From positions 62,001-126,000 of the forward strand of contig NZ_JAEHOK010000011.1 in assembly GCF_016236915.1 (NCBI RefSeq): 64,000 bases of DNA. The letters run 5' to 3'. The stretch is from Salegentibacter maritimus. GTDB taxonomy: Bacteria; Bacteroidota; Bacteroidia; Flavobacteriales; Flavobacteriaceae. The position numbers and the translations under genes were made by a program. Every line of letters begins with the position of its first letter. The first letter of the stretch is position 1. The notes under the pieces are model-generated. The model worked only from the letters and a program-made list of their open reading frames with translations, was not told where the DNA came from and made no database searches. This document shows, in pieces, positions 8,832 through 17,276 of this stretch.

Positions 8832-9353
8832 ATGAAGAAAGATAAAATATCATATTATTCTAATTCAGGTTTTAAAGCTCCACAAGAATATTTTGAGGGG
8901 TTGGAAAATGAATTGCTGAATAAAATACATTTTAACGAAAGCTTGCGCGATATAAAACATGCGGGGTTTACCGTACCTAAAGGATATTTTGATGAAACGG
9001 AAGATGGGCTGTTAAAGAAAGCAACTCAAAGCAAACCTAAAGTACGTAGTTTAATTACAAAAGAGGCCTTTTTATATGCAGCGAGTATAGCAGCAATAAT
9101 CATTGCTTTTGCCAGTACTTTTTATATAAACCCTGAAAATCAAACTAGTTGGGAAAATGTAGAACTTTCTGTTATGGAAAGCTATATAGATAACAATAAT
9201 ATAGAGTTCTCTACCGGTGAAATTTCAAACTATATTTTTCAACAGGGTTATATAATAGATGACACCGATTTAGATAAAGTAGACTCTGAGGCGATGATAA
9301 ATTATCTTGATGAAAATTTAGAAGAACCCCTTTATATATTAGATGAAAATTAA
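8832..9353 (+). CDS. Membrane protein, likely anti-sigma partner of the upstream ECF sigma factor
   Basis: A 173-residue protein with one membrane span at about 79-99 (FLYAASIAAIIIAFASTFYI) and an acidic outer part. The cytosolic N-terminus has a short internal duplication: GFKAPQEYFEGLENELLNKI (13-32) and GFTVPKGYFDETEDGLLKKA (45-64) share GF..P..YF...E..LL.K. It starts 32 bases after the sigma gene and overlaps the next gene. No zinc-finger anti-sigma motif is present. The anti-sigma role is inferred from gene order and topology. Confidence 0.7.
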   Translation: MKKDKISYYSNSGFKAPQEYFEGLENELLNKIHFNESLRDIKHAGFTVPKGYFDETEDGLLKKATQSKPKVRSLITKEAFLYAASIAAIIIAFASTFYINPENQTSWENVELSVMESYIDNNNIEFSTGEISNYIFQQGYIIDDTDLDKVDSEAMINYLDENLEEPLYILDEN

Positions 9354-9804
9354 TATGAAAACCCTACTTATAATATTATTGATGTTTTCTGGATTATGGC
9401 AAATGCAATCACAGGACAAACATGATAACCATCGTGAGAAAATCAAAGAGCTAAAAACAGCATTTCTAACCCAGGAATTAAACCTCGATAAAAATAAGGC
9501 ACAAAAGTTTTGGCCAATTTATAATGAATACGAATCTAAATTACATCAACTAAGAAAGCGAGAACATAGAGATCTTCCCAACCTTGAATGTATTACCGAA
9601 GATGATGCTGAAAATATGCTGGAAGAATATGTAGCGATAGAAAAGCAGGATTATGTACTTAAAGAAAAGCTTTTTAAAGATTTAAGAGAAATAATGTCTG
9701 CCCAGGAAATTATCAAACTTCATAAACTGGAAGATGAATTCCATAAAAAATTAATTAAAGAATACCGCGCCCGTAAAGAACGTGAAAAAAAGAAACAAGA
9801 ATAG
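9343..9804 (+). CDS. Small exported protein, 'sensor of ECF-type sigma factor' type
   Basis: A 153-residue protein with an N-terminal signal peptide (KTLLIILLMFSGLWQMQSQ). The charged helical body contains KIKELKTAFLTQELNLDKNKAQKFWPIYNEYESKLHQLRKRE, resembling Spy/CpxP-like and 'sensor of ECF sigma' proteins of Flavobacteriia. It is presumably periplasmic and may sense envelope stress for the sigma/anti-sigma pair upstream. Two starts are possible: ATG 9343, overlapping the previous gene by 11 bases, or ATG 9355, one base after its stop. Either leaves the signal peptide intact. A terminator follows at 9838-9875. Confidence 0.75.
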   Translation: MKINMKTLLIILLMFSGLWQMQSQDKHDNHREKIKELKTAFLTQELNLDKNKAQKFWPIYNEYESKLHQLRKREHRDLPNLECITEDDAENMLEEYVAIEKQDYVLKEKLFKDLREIMSAQEIIKLHKLEDEFHKKLIKEYRARKEREKKKQE

Positions 9805-9837
9805 ATAAAAGTTAGTTTTTTGGTTAGTTAGTAGTTA

Positions 9838-9875
9838 GAATCCCGGTTGGTTTAAGTCTTCCGGGATTCTTTTTT
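9838..9875 (+). terminator. Rho-independent terminator of the ECF sigma operon
   Basis: A nine-base perfect stem, GAATCCCGG and CCGGGATTC, is followed by a run of T on the plus strand. It lies between convergent genes and reaches into the stop codon of the minus-strand gene. Confidence 0.85.
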
Positions 9876-10938
9876 ACCTAAATGTAAGTTTTGCAATTTG
9901 GCCTTTTCCGGCGGCATAAGCAACCGAATCGTTCTTAAACCTCAAAGTGTAAAAACCTTCATTAGAGAGTTCCTCCCAGGTCTCGCCCGAATCTCTAGAA
10001 ATAGAAATACCGCTAAATCCGGTAGCAATTATCTTTTCTCCCCCACTATTTGGCACAAAATGAACGCTACTTTTATAGCCAGGCTTCTGCCCTTCTGCAA
10101 CCAGTTTCCAGGTTCTCCCAGCATCTTTTGTTATGGCTTTATTTCCATTATTACCCTCGGGATTGGTATAATCTCCTCCCATAATAACCCCAAAATTCTC
10201 ATCATAAAAATCTATCGTATAGCCACCGGTAGTTGCTTTTCCGTCAACCAATGGAGTGTTAAAAACTTCCCAGGTCTCGCCCTTATCGGCCGAAAAATAT
10301 ACTCTCGACGTCTTTCCGCCTGATAAAATCCAGGTTTTATCACCCTTAATAGCAATGTTAGAATTACTTGCGGCAAAAGCTGCTTCGCCTTCAACAACTT
10401 CCGGTAACAGGTCACAATTTACTTTTTGCCAGGTTTTTCCTCCGTCACGTGTTATTATTATAGAAATACAATTATCTGTTGGATCGCCCATCGCAATTCC
10501 TTCCCTATCATTCCAAAAGGCCATAGCATCATAAAAGGCCTTTTCGTGATCTTCTTTATATACCAATTCCATTGCTCCCGAATCTCCTGTTTTATAAAGC
10601 AAAGCAGGACTACCTACACTTAACATAAAAAAATCGGTATTTGTGGCAGCAACTGCTCTATATTCCGGAACCAGGCTGTCCAAGGTTTGTGTATTGGTTC
10701 GCCAGGTTTTATTATCTAAATTATACATTCCAAAACTGCCCCTATTGGCTGCAAAAGCTAAATTATTACCAATTATTTCTATAGCTCTAATACTTAAGGA
10801 GTCATCTTCAAGAATAGGCTCTATCTTTACTGAAGAATAATTTATTTGAGAACTTTTCTCTGGTTGTTTTTCGGTTTTATCCTGGTTTTTACAGCTACTA
10901 AGTATGGCAAGCAGGCAAAAAACTATAAGTCGTTTCAT
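9874..10938 (-). CDS. YCF48/BNR-repeat beta-propeller lipoprotein
   Basis: A 354-residue protein with a lipoprotein signal (MKRLIVFCLLAILSSCKN; lipobox LSSC, Cys at about residue 16). The body is built of repeats carrying Asp-box-like motifs: TRDGGKTW, SADKGETWEVF, TKDAGRTWKLV, SRDSGETWEEL. This is the pattern of the YCF48/photosystem II stability factor-like beta-propellers, often annotated 'oxidoreductase' or sialidase-like in Bacteroidota; I see no catalytic evidence for either. I chose the ATG at 10938 because it begins the signal peptide; an ATG 33 bases further upstream is in frame. It is surface- or periplasm-anchored. Function is unknown. Confidence 0.82.
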   Translation of the reverse strand: MKRLIVFCLLAILSSCKNQDKTEKQPEKSSQINYSSVKIEPILEDDSLSIRAIEIIGNNLAFAANRGSFGMYNLDNKTWRTNTQTLDSLVPEYRAVAATNTDFFMLSVGSPALLYKTGDSGAMELVYKEDHEKAFYDAMAFWNDREGIAMGDPTDNCISIIITRDGGKTWQKVNCDLLPEVVEGEAAFAASNSNIAIKGDKTWILSGGKTSRVYFSADKGETWEVFNTPLVDGKATTGGYTIDFYDENFGVIMGGDYTNPEGNNGNKAITKDAGRTWKLVAEGQKPGYKSSVHFVPNSGGEKIIATGFSGISISRDSGETWEELSNEGFYTLRFKNDSVAYAAGKGQIAKLTFR

Positions 10939-11000
10939 AAAAAGATTTTTTATTGACACCTCAAAAGGCATAATACCCCAAGGTTTTACTATTTTGTGAT

Positions 11001-11008
11001 CAAAGATA
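11001..11008 (-). promoter_or_regulatory. Bacteroidota -7 box for the YCF48-like gene
   Basis: The minus strand reads TATCTTTG, an exact TAnnTTTG match, 62 bases ahead of the ATG at 10938. A TTG lies about 22 bases further upstream on the same strand. Confidence 0.5.
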
Positions 11009-11174
11009 ATTTTTTCTAACGCAATTAGCCCAATTCTAATTCAGGTAAAAAATGCAGATTGTATTGGGAAAAATCTTGATGATTTTATATATCAATTATC
11101 CAGAAATTAAACCTCCAATAGTTAGAAAAACCTGAAATAAAGTAGATTATGAGCTTTAGTTCTAAGCCTATATA

Positions 11175-11198
11175 CATTAAATCTCGATTATCGAGTAA
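11175..11198 (+). repeat. Family I repeat, terminal module only (copy H)
   Basis: ACATTAAATCTCGATTATCG plus AGTAA matches the 3' end of the full repeats (compare 19189-19213 and 46080-46103). It contains the palindrome CTCGATTATCGAG. It abuts the rsmB-like gene's promoter box. Confidence 0.5.
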
Positions 11199-11204
11199 AA
11201 AACA

Positions 11205-11212
11205 TACCTTTG
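11205..11212 (+). promoter_or_regulatory. Bacteroidota -7 box for the RNA methyltransferase gene
   Basis: TACCTTTG is an exact TAnnTTTG match, 18 bases ahead of the ATG at 11231. It excludes a TTG at 11210, inside the box, as the start. Confidence 0.6.
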
Positions 11213-11230
11213 CAAACTCAAAATTTAATT

Positions 11231-12448
11231 ATGCGGTTACACAGGAATTTGGTTTTTGCGACCATGGATGCCTTAAATGAAATTTTTAATAATGGTAAAT
11301 ATGCCGATAAGGTTATTGAGCAAACCTTAAAACGAGATAAACGCTGGGGTTCCAGGGATCGTAGTTTTATAGCTGAAACCGTTTATGATATTGTTCGTTG
11401 GAAAAGACTTTACGCTAAAATTGCTGAAGTTAAAGAACCTTTTGACCGGGAAAACCTATTTCGTCTCTTTACCGTTTGGGCCACTTTACGTGGTATTGTT
11501 TTACCAGACTGGCCACAATTTGAGGGTACGCCCACCCGAAGAATTAAAGGTAAATTTGATAGCCTTAGTAAAATTAGAAAATACCGAGAATCTATACCCG
11601 ACTGGATGGACGAACTTGGGGTAAAAGAACTGGGAGAAAAGATTTGGGAAAAAGAAATAGCTGCCCTTAACCTACAGGCACCAGTTATTCTTAGGGCCAA
11701 CACCCTTAAAATCACCAAAGATAAATTACGCAGTGTTCTTAAGGATGAAGAAATTATTTCTGAGCCTCTAAAAGGTTACAGAAACGCTCTAAAATTGGAA
11801 GAACGTGGCAATGTTTTTAGAACCCAGGCTTTTAAAAACGGCTTTTTTGAAGTTCAGGATGCTTCTTCCCAATTAGTAGCCGAATTTCTTGAAGTAGAAC
11901 CCGGAATGCGGGTGGTAGACACCTGTGCCGGTGCCGGTGGAAAAACGCTTCACTTAGCAGCTTTAATGGAAAACAAAGGCCAGATTATCGCGACCGATAT
12001 CTATGGCAATAAACTCAAGGAACTTAAACGCCGTGCTAAACGTGCCGGAGCCCATAATATAGATACACGAAGCATTGACAGCACTAAAGTGATTAAAAAA
12101 CTTTATGGAACCGCAGATCGTGTATTAATAGATTCCCCCTGCAGCGGACTTGGGGTTTTAAGCAGAAATCCGGATGCAAAATGGAAATTACAACCCGAGT
12201 TTATAGACAAGCTTATAAAAACCCAGGCCGAGATAATTGAAACCTATTCTCGTATTGTAAAACCGGGAGGAAAAATGGTGTACGCAACCTGTTCTGTTTT
12301 GCCTTCAGAAAATGAAAAACAAGTAGAAAACTTCCTTACAAACACCGAAGAAGGTAAAAAATTCAAAATGCTTAAAGAGCAAAAAATACTTTCTTCAGAA
12401 ACCGGTTTTGATGGTTTCTACATGGCCCTTTTAGAGAAAAAAGCTTAA
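11231..12448 (+). CDS. RsmB/NOP-family RNA (cytosine-5) methyltransferase
   Basis: A 405-residue SAM-dependent enzyme predicted to methylate C5 of a cytosine in rRNA. An N-terminal NusB-like helical part (about 1-130) is followed by the methyltransferase domain. That domain has the SAM-binding loop DTCAGAGGKTLHLA near residue 230, the catalytic motif DSPCSGLGVLSRNPDAKW near 300, and the second cysteine motif YATCSVLPSENEKQV near 350. Both the release cysteine (PCSG) and the nucleophile (TCS) are present. The exact rRNA position cannot be read. It is transcribed from its own promoter. Confidence 0.92.
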   Translation: MRLHRNLVFATMDALNEIFNNGKYADKVIEQTLKRDKRWGSRDRSFIAETVYDIVRWKRLYAKIAEVKEPFDRENLFRLFTVWATLRGIVLPDWPQFEGTPTRRIKGKFDSLSKIRKYRESIPDWMDELGVKELGEKIWEKEIAALNLQAPVILRANTLKITKDKLRSVLKDEEIISEPLKGYRNALKLEERGNVFRTQAFKNGFFEVQDASSQLVAEFLEVEPGMRVVDTCAGAGGKTLHLAALMENKGQIIATDIYGNKLKELKRRAKRAGAHNIDTRSIDSTKVIKKLYGTADRVLIDSPCSGLGVLSRNPDAKWKLQPEFIDKLIKTQAEIIETYSRIVKPGGKMVYATCSVLPSENEKQVENFLTNTEEGKKFKMLKEQKILSSETGFDGFYMALLEKKA

Positions 12449-12474
12449 GGGTTTTTACCCGAAATCTTTAACTG

Positions 12475-12518
12475 AATCAATTTCAGGAAAAATCCAGGTA
12501 TTTTCCCTGAAATTGATT
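12475..12518 (+). terminator. Long hairpin between the methyltransferase and the lamin-tail gene
   Basis: Arms AATCAATTTCAGG and CCTGAAATTGATT (13 bp, perfect), with further A/T pairing inside, end four bases before the ATG at 12523. There is no T-run after it, so it may stop transcription poorly and instead fold over the translation start of the next gene. Confidence 0.5.
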
Positions 12519-12522
12519 TCCG

Positions 12523-13086
12523 ATGAAAAAATATTACGCATTTCTTCTTACTATCCTGGTTTATTCCTGTGCCGAAGATGATACTTCTATTGAAATTCCG
12601 CCAGAAGATAATTTTTCAACTGAAATTTTCTTTTCAGAATATATAGAAGGTAGCTCCTTCAATAAAGCACTGGAAATTGTAAACCTTACAGGCAAAACAA
12701 TTAACCTGGAAACTTTAGCCTATTCAATAAAAAAACAAGCTAATGGCGATGGGGATTGGATGGGCGAAGTTATGCTTAAGGGTAACATAGCCCATAACGA
12801 AACTTTTGTGATAAGTAACGAGGCTGCAGATATTCCTGAAATTACCAACAAAGCCAATCAATTAAAAACCGGGGCTCCTTTAGATTTTAATGGAAACGAC
12901 CCCGTAGGGCTTTTTAAAAATGGCCAATTAATAGATATTATTGGAATTCCTAATACTTCCGAAGAATTTGCCAAAGACCAAACATTAAGAAGAAAACAAG
13001 CTATCAATGAAGCATCTACCGAATTTCGTATAGAGGATTGGGAAGTTCATGAAATGAATAATATAGAGGGGCTGGGAGATTATTAA
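12523..13086 (+). CDS. Lamin-tail-domain lipoprotein
   Basis: A 187-residue exported protein with a lipoprotein signal (MKKYYAFLLTILVYSCAEDD; lipobox cysteine at residue 16). A single LTD-like beta-sandwich follows: FFSEYIEGSSFNKALEIVNLTGKTINLETLAYSIKK is the typical first half, and GNDPVGLFKNGQLIDIIGIPN the second. Such domains occur in secreted Bacteroidota proteins, often beside nucleases; no nuclease domain is present here. Its task is unknown. Translation may be affected by the hairpin at 12475-12518. Confidence 0.8.
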   Translation: MKKYYAFLLTILVYSCAEDDTSIEIPPEDNFSTEIFFSEYIEGSSFNKALEIVNLTGKTINLETLAYSIKKQANGDGDWMGEVMLKGNIAHNETFVISNEAADIPEITNKANQLKTGAPLDFNGNDPVGLFKNGQLIDIIGIPNTSEEFAKDQTLRRKQAINEASTEFRIEDWEVHEMNNIEGLGDY

Positions 13087-13155
13087 AATTTCACCTTTCA
13101 ATTCACCAAAACCAACTTTATCTTTTGGAATAAAGACTTTTTTAAAGCCTAAAAA

Positions 13156-13281
13156 ATGACTTCTGAATACCGATTTGGCTACGATCCTTTCGACCCTAAT
13201 CAATTAAGAAATCAGCTATATGAATTGCTGCAAAAAAACTCCATTTATTTCTATGCCAACATCATAAAATATTTCCTTTAA
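13156..13281 (+). CDS. Possible small protein of 41 residues, unknown
   Basis: An ATG-started frame encodes MTSEYRFGYDPFDPNQLRNQ... and ends at a TAA seven bases before the purL promoter box. The first half is hydrophilic; the end is aromatic and hydrophobic (IYFYANIIKYFL). It may be a genuine small gene, a gene remnant or chance. No promoter matches exactly; TATCTTTTG near 13120 is one base too long. I do not recognise a family. Confidence 0.3.
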   Translation: MTSEYRFGYDPFDPNQLRNQLYELLQKNSIYFYANIIKYFL

Positions 13282-13287
13282 AAAACC

Positions 13288-13295
13288 TAAATTTG
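13288..13295 (+). promoter_or_regulatory. Bacteroidota -7 box for purL
   Basis: TAAATTTG is an exact TAnnTTTG match, 31 bases ahead of the purL ATG. The short leader leaves no room for a purine riboswitch. Confidence 0.6.
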
Positions 13296-13326
13296 TGCTT
13301 TCTCAAACAACACAAAACAACATAGA

Positions 13327-16300
13327 ATGATCCTTTTCTTTGGAGACCAAACTACTAAGGTTTATGCAGTAGAAACGCATACCAACCTTACGGCTCAAGA
13401 CATCACGAAATTAAATTGGCTATTTGGAAATACACAACAAATCAATAAATCTGCGCTTGCAGATTTTTTTGTTGGTCCCCGGGCAGCCATGATCACCCCC
13501 TGGAGTACCAATGCGGTTGAAATTACCGAAAATATGGGAATCCATGGTATTATTAGGATAGAAGAGTTCTTGCGAATAGATAAGAATTACCACGATTTTG
13601 ACCCTATGATCTCACAGAAATATGAAGGTCTGGACCAGGATATTTTTGATATTCATATCAATCCTGAGCCAATCATGGAAATTGATGATATTGCAGCTTA
13701 CAACCAGCAGGAAGGCCTGGCCCTAAGTACTGATGAGGTTGCTTATTTGCAGGGATTGTCTAAAAAATTAGGTAGAAAACTTACAGATTCTGAAGTATTT
13801 GGGTTTTCACAGGTAAATTCTGAACATTGCCGCCATAAGATCTTTAACGGCACTTTTGTGATTGATGGAGAAGAAAAGCCAAGTTCGCTTTTTAAACTAA
13901 TACGTAAAACTTCTGAAGAGAATCCCAACGAAATTGTTTCGGCATATAAAGATAATGTAGCCTTTATTAATGGGCCACGAGTACAACAGTTTGCTCCAAA
14001 ACTTCCCGATGTACCGGAGTTTTATGAAAATAAAGATTTTGATTCGGTAATTTCCCTTAAAGCCGAAACCCATAATTTCCCAACTACAGTAGAGCCCTTT
14101 AACGGAGCTGCCACCGGAAGTGGTGGGGAGATTCGGGATAGATTGGCAGGAGGAAAAGGCTCTTTGCCACTAGCCGGGACTGCGGTTTATATGACTTCTT
14201 ACTCCCGACTTGAAAAAGACCGAAAATGGGAAAATGGTATGAAAGAACGGGATTGGTTATACCAAACCCCAATGGATATTTTGATAAAAGCCTCTAACGG
14301 GGCTTCAGATTTCGGGAACAAGTTTGGGCAACCTTTAATATCTGGTTCGGTACTTACTTTTGAACATACAGAACACCAAAGAAATTTAGGCTATGATAAA
14401 GTAATTATGCTGGCCGGTGGAATTGGATACGGCAAAGCCAACCAGGCACAAAAAGATGTTCCAAAGAAAGACGATAAAATAGTGATTCTTGGTGGTGAAA
14501 ATTACCGAATTGGAATGGGCGGTGCCGCAGTTTCTTCAGCAGACACAGGAGCTTTTGGAAGCGGTATTGAATTAAACGCCATTCAGAGAGCCAACCCCGA
14601 AATGCAAAAACGTGCTTCTAATGCGGTGCGCGGAATGGTTGAAAGTGAAGAAAACCCAATTGTTTCTATTCACGATCATGGTGCCGGCGGCCATTTAAAC
14701 TGCCTTAGTGAATTGGTTGAAGAAACCGGCGGAAAAATAGACCTGGATAAATTACCGGTTGGTGACCCTACCCTTTCGGCAAAAGAAATTATTGGAAACG
14801 AATCTCAGGAACGAATGGGATTGGTTATTGGCGGTAAAAATTATGAAATACTGCGCCGGGTTTCTGAACGTGAACGCTCTCCTATTTACCAGGTGGGTAA
14901 TGTTACCGGTGATTACAGGTTTACTTTTGAAGGTTCAGAATCTAAACAAAAACCTATGGATTTGGAACTTTCCGATATGTTTGGAAGTTCACCAAAGACC
15001 ATCATGGAAGACAAGTCGGTAACAAGGGTTTATGAAGATGTAGTTTATTCTTCAAATCATATTAAAGACTATTTAAATCAGGTACTTCAATTAGAAGCTG
15101 TGGCGAGTAAAGACTGGCTAACCAATAAAGTAGACCGTTGTGTAACAGGTCGTGTAGCCAAACAGCAAACCGCTGGCCCTCTACAACTTCCATTAAATAA
15201 TTGTGGTGTAATGGCATTAGATTATAATGGAAAAGAAGGTGTGGCCACCTCTATTGGTCACTCTCCTGTTTCTGCATTGGTAGACCCGGTTGCGGGTTCT
15301 AAAAATTCGATAGCCGAGGCACTTTCCAATATTGTTTGGGCCCCATTAGAAAAAGGCTTAAAATCTATCTCACTTTCAGCTAACTGGATGTGGCCTTGTA
15401 ATAATGAAGGTGAAGATGCCAGACTATATGAGGCGGTACAGGGAGTTTCAGATTTTGCGATTTCCCTTGGAATAAATGTTCCTACCGGAAAAGACTCCCT
15501 TTCCATGAAACAGCGTTATAAAGATAGTGAAGTACTTTCACCCGGAACCGTTATTATTTCTGCTGCCGGGCATTGTGACGATATTACCAGGGTGGTTGAA
15601 CCGGTGTTGCAAAAAAATGGAGGCGACATCTACTACATCAATTTATCACAAGACAGCTTTAAACTTGGCGGCTCTTCTTTTGCGCAAATTTTGAACAAAG
15701 TTGGAAAAGAAGTACCTACAATAAAAGACGATAAAAAGTTTGCAGATGCATTTTATAATATACAGGGATTAATCAAACAGGATTTAATTCTTGCCGGCCA
15801 CGATGTGGCTTCAGGAGGATTAATTACCAGCCTCCTGGAAATGTGTTTTGCAGATAATAACCTGGGTGCCAATATAGATCTTTCGGCATTAAATGAGGAA
15901 GACAGTGTTAAATTGCTCTTTAATGAAAACTGCGGAATTCTATTCCAGGCAAAAGACGAAACAGCTGGAAAAGTATTAAGTGATAATAAAATTGAGTTCT
16001 TTAAAATTGGAAGTGTAACCGAAACAAATACACTTAACATTAAGAACAATACAGAAAATTTCAGTTTTAATATTAGTGAATTAAGAGACACCTGGTATAA
16101 AACCTCCTTTCTTTTAGATCAAAAACAAAGTGGCTTAGACAAAGCAACAGAGCGATTAAATAATTATAAAAATCAGCCGCTGGAATTTAAATTTCCAGAG
16201 CATTTTACAGGTCGTATAGCCTCTACCAAAGGTATCGGTAAAAAGATAAAGGCTGCGATTATTCGTGAAAAAGGATCAAATTCTGAACGTGAAATGGCAC

Positions 16301-16992
16301 GCGCAATGCACCTTGCAGGTTTTGATGTAAAGGATGTACATATGACCGATTTGATTTCAGGTAGAGAAACTCTTGAGGATATTAAGTTTATTGCTGCCGT
16401 TGGTGGTTTCTCCAACTCTGATGTTTTGGGAAGTGCTAAAGGTTGGGCCGGTGCCTTTTTATATAATGAAAAAGCAAAAAAAGCCCTCGACAACTTCTTT
16501 AGTAGAGAAGATACGCTCTCTCTGGGAGTTTGTAATGGTTGCCAACTTTTTATAGAATTAGGATTAATAAATCCGGGGGATGAAGAAAAACCCAAAATGC
16601 TTCATAACGCCTCGCATAAATTTGAGTGTAACTTTACTTCGGTAGAAATAAAGGAAAACAAGTCGGTGATGCTTTCCAGCCTGGCCGGTAGTAAACTTGG
16701 TATATGGGCAGCGCATGGAGAAGGAAAGTTTAGTTTTCCTTATAAAAAAGAGCATTATAATATTGTTGGAGAATACGGCTATGATGCATACCCTGCCAAC
16801 CCTAATGGCTCTAACTACAACACCGCCATGTTAACCGACGATTCGGGGAGACACCTGGTGATGATGCCACACCTGGAGCGTTCTACTTTTCCATGGAACT
16901 GGGCTTATTATCCAAAAGATAGAAAAGGAGATGAAGTAAGCCCATGGTTAGAAGCCTTTGAAAATGCAAGGAAGTGGTTAGAAGAGAAATAA
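13327..16992 (+). CDS. purL: Phosphoribosylformylglycinamidine synthase (single-chain PurL)
   Basis: A 1221-residue cytosolic enzyme of purine synthesis that converts FGAR and glutamine to FGAM using ATP. This is the large single-chain form: an N-terminal PurS-like part, the FGAM synthase core (GFSQVNSEHCRHKIFNGTF near 160; KAETHNFPTTVEPFNGAATGSGGEIRD near 245), and a C-terminal class I glutamine amidotransferase. The amidotransferase nucleophile is Cys1069 in LGVCNGCQLF, and AAHGEGKF near 1130 carries a further glutaminase residue. Length is close to that of other large PurLs. The gene stands alone, with its own promoter and a terminator at 17063. Confidence 0.97.
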   Translation: MILFFGDQTTKVYAVETHTNLTAQDITKLNWLFGNTQQINKSALADFFVGPRAAMITPWSTNAVEITENMGIHGIIRIEEFLRIDKNYHDFDPMISQKYEGLDQDIFDIHINPEPIMEIDDIAAYNQQEGLALSTDEVAYLQGLSKKLGRKLTDSEVFGFSQVNSEHCRHKIFNGTFVIDGEEKPSSLFKLIRKTSEENPNEIVSAYKDNVAFINGPRVQQFAPKLPDVPEFYENKDFDSVISLKAETHNFPTTVEPFNGAATGSGGEIRDRLAGGKGSLPLAGTAVYMTSYSRLEKDRKWENGMKERDWLYQTPMDILIKASNGASDFGNKFGQPLISGSVLTFEHTEHQRNLGYDKVIMLAGGIGYGKANQAQKDVPKKDDKIVILGGENYRIGMGGAAVSSADTGAFGSGIELNAIQRANPEMQKRASNAVRGMVESEENPIVSIHDHGAGGHLNCLSELVEETGGKIDLDKLPVGDPTLSAKEIIGNESQERMGLVIGGKNYEILRRVSERERSPIYQVGNVTGDYRFTFEGSESKQKPMDLELSDMFGSSPKTIMEDKSVTRVYEDVVYSSNHIKDYLNQVLQLEAVASKDWLTNKVDRCVTGRVAKQQTAGPLQLPLNNCGVMALDYNGKEGVATSIGHSPVSALVDPVAGSKNSIAEALSNIVWAPLEKGLKSISLSANWMWPCNNEGEDARLYEAVQGVSDFAISLGINVPTGKDSLSMKQRYKDSEVLSPGTVIISAAGHCDDITRVVEPVLQKNGGDIYYINLSQDSFKLGGSSFAQILNKVGKEVPTIKDDKKFADAFYNIQGLIKQDLILAGHDVASGGLITSLLEMCFADNNLGANIDLSALNEEDSVKLLFNENCGILFQAKDETAGKVLSDNKIEFFKIGSVTETNTLNIKNNTENFSFNISELRDTWYKTSFLLDQKQSGLDKATERLNNYKNQPLEFKFPEHFTGRIASTKGIGKKIKAAIIREKGSNSEREMARAMHLAGFDVKDVHMTDLISGRETLEDIKFIAAVGGFSNSDVLGSAKGWAGAFLYNEKAKKALDNFFSREDTLSLGVCNGCQLFIELGLINPGDEEKPKMLHNASHKFECNFTSVEIKENKSVMLSSLAGSKLGIWAAHGEGKFSFPYKKEHYNIVGEYGYDAYPANPNGSNYNTAMLTDDSGRHLVMMPHLERSTFPWNWAYYPKDRKGDEVSPWLEAFENARKWLEEK

Positions 16993-17029
16993 AATTTTAA
17001 CAGAAGACCTTGTTTACAGAAAATCTTTT

Positions 17030-17056
17030 TATTTGAAATCTCGATTATCGAGTAAA
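17030..17056 (+). repeat. Family I repeat, terminal module only (copy G)
   Basis: TTTTATTTGAAATCTCGATT followed by ATCGAGTAAAC repeats the palindromic end module CTCGATTATCGAG of family I. It lies between the purL stop and its terminator. Confidence 0.5.
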
Positions 17057-17062
17057 CTTTTT

Positions 17063-17097
17063 AAAACGCCCGTGGATATTTATCCCGGGCGTTTTCT
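17063..17097 (+). terminator. Rho-independent terminator of purL
   Basis: Stem AAAACGCCCG and CGGGCGTTTT with a 13-base loop, followed by a T-rich stretch. Confidence 0.85.
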
Positions 17098-17276
17098 TTA
17101 TAAATTAACCGGTTGATTATCAAATTCATATTACCGATCATTCTTTAAACTTTTCCAATCTCATTTATTAAGTTTTTATATTCTTATTAAAAAATCTGGT
17201 TATATTTTAATTTTTCAATTTGAAATAGAGCGCAAATTTGCTATTTTGCAAGGTATATAATAATTCCACACCCAAC

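Noticed and set aside
9874-10938. Sialidase or oxidoreductase annotation for the YCF48-like protein
   Set aside because: Asp-box repeats alone do not show an active site; there is no cofactor-binding motif or sialidase arginine triad that I can identify.
13260-13326. Purine riboswitch ahead of purL
   Set aside because: The promoter box at 13288 leaves a leader of about 30 bases, too short for an aptamer, and no purine aptamer motifs are seen.
17030-17056. Possible SOS/LexA-like or other regulator site at CTCGATTATCGAG
   Set aside because: The same palindrome recurs as the end module of family I repeats at 11175 and in altered form at 19189 and 46080, so it is better explained as a repeat fragment.
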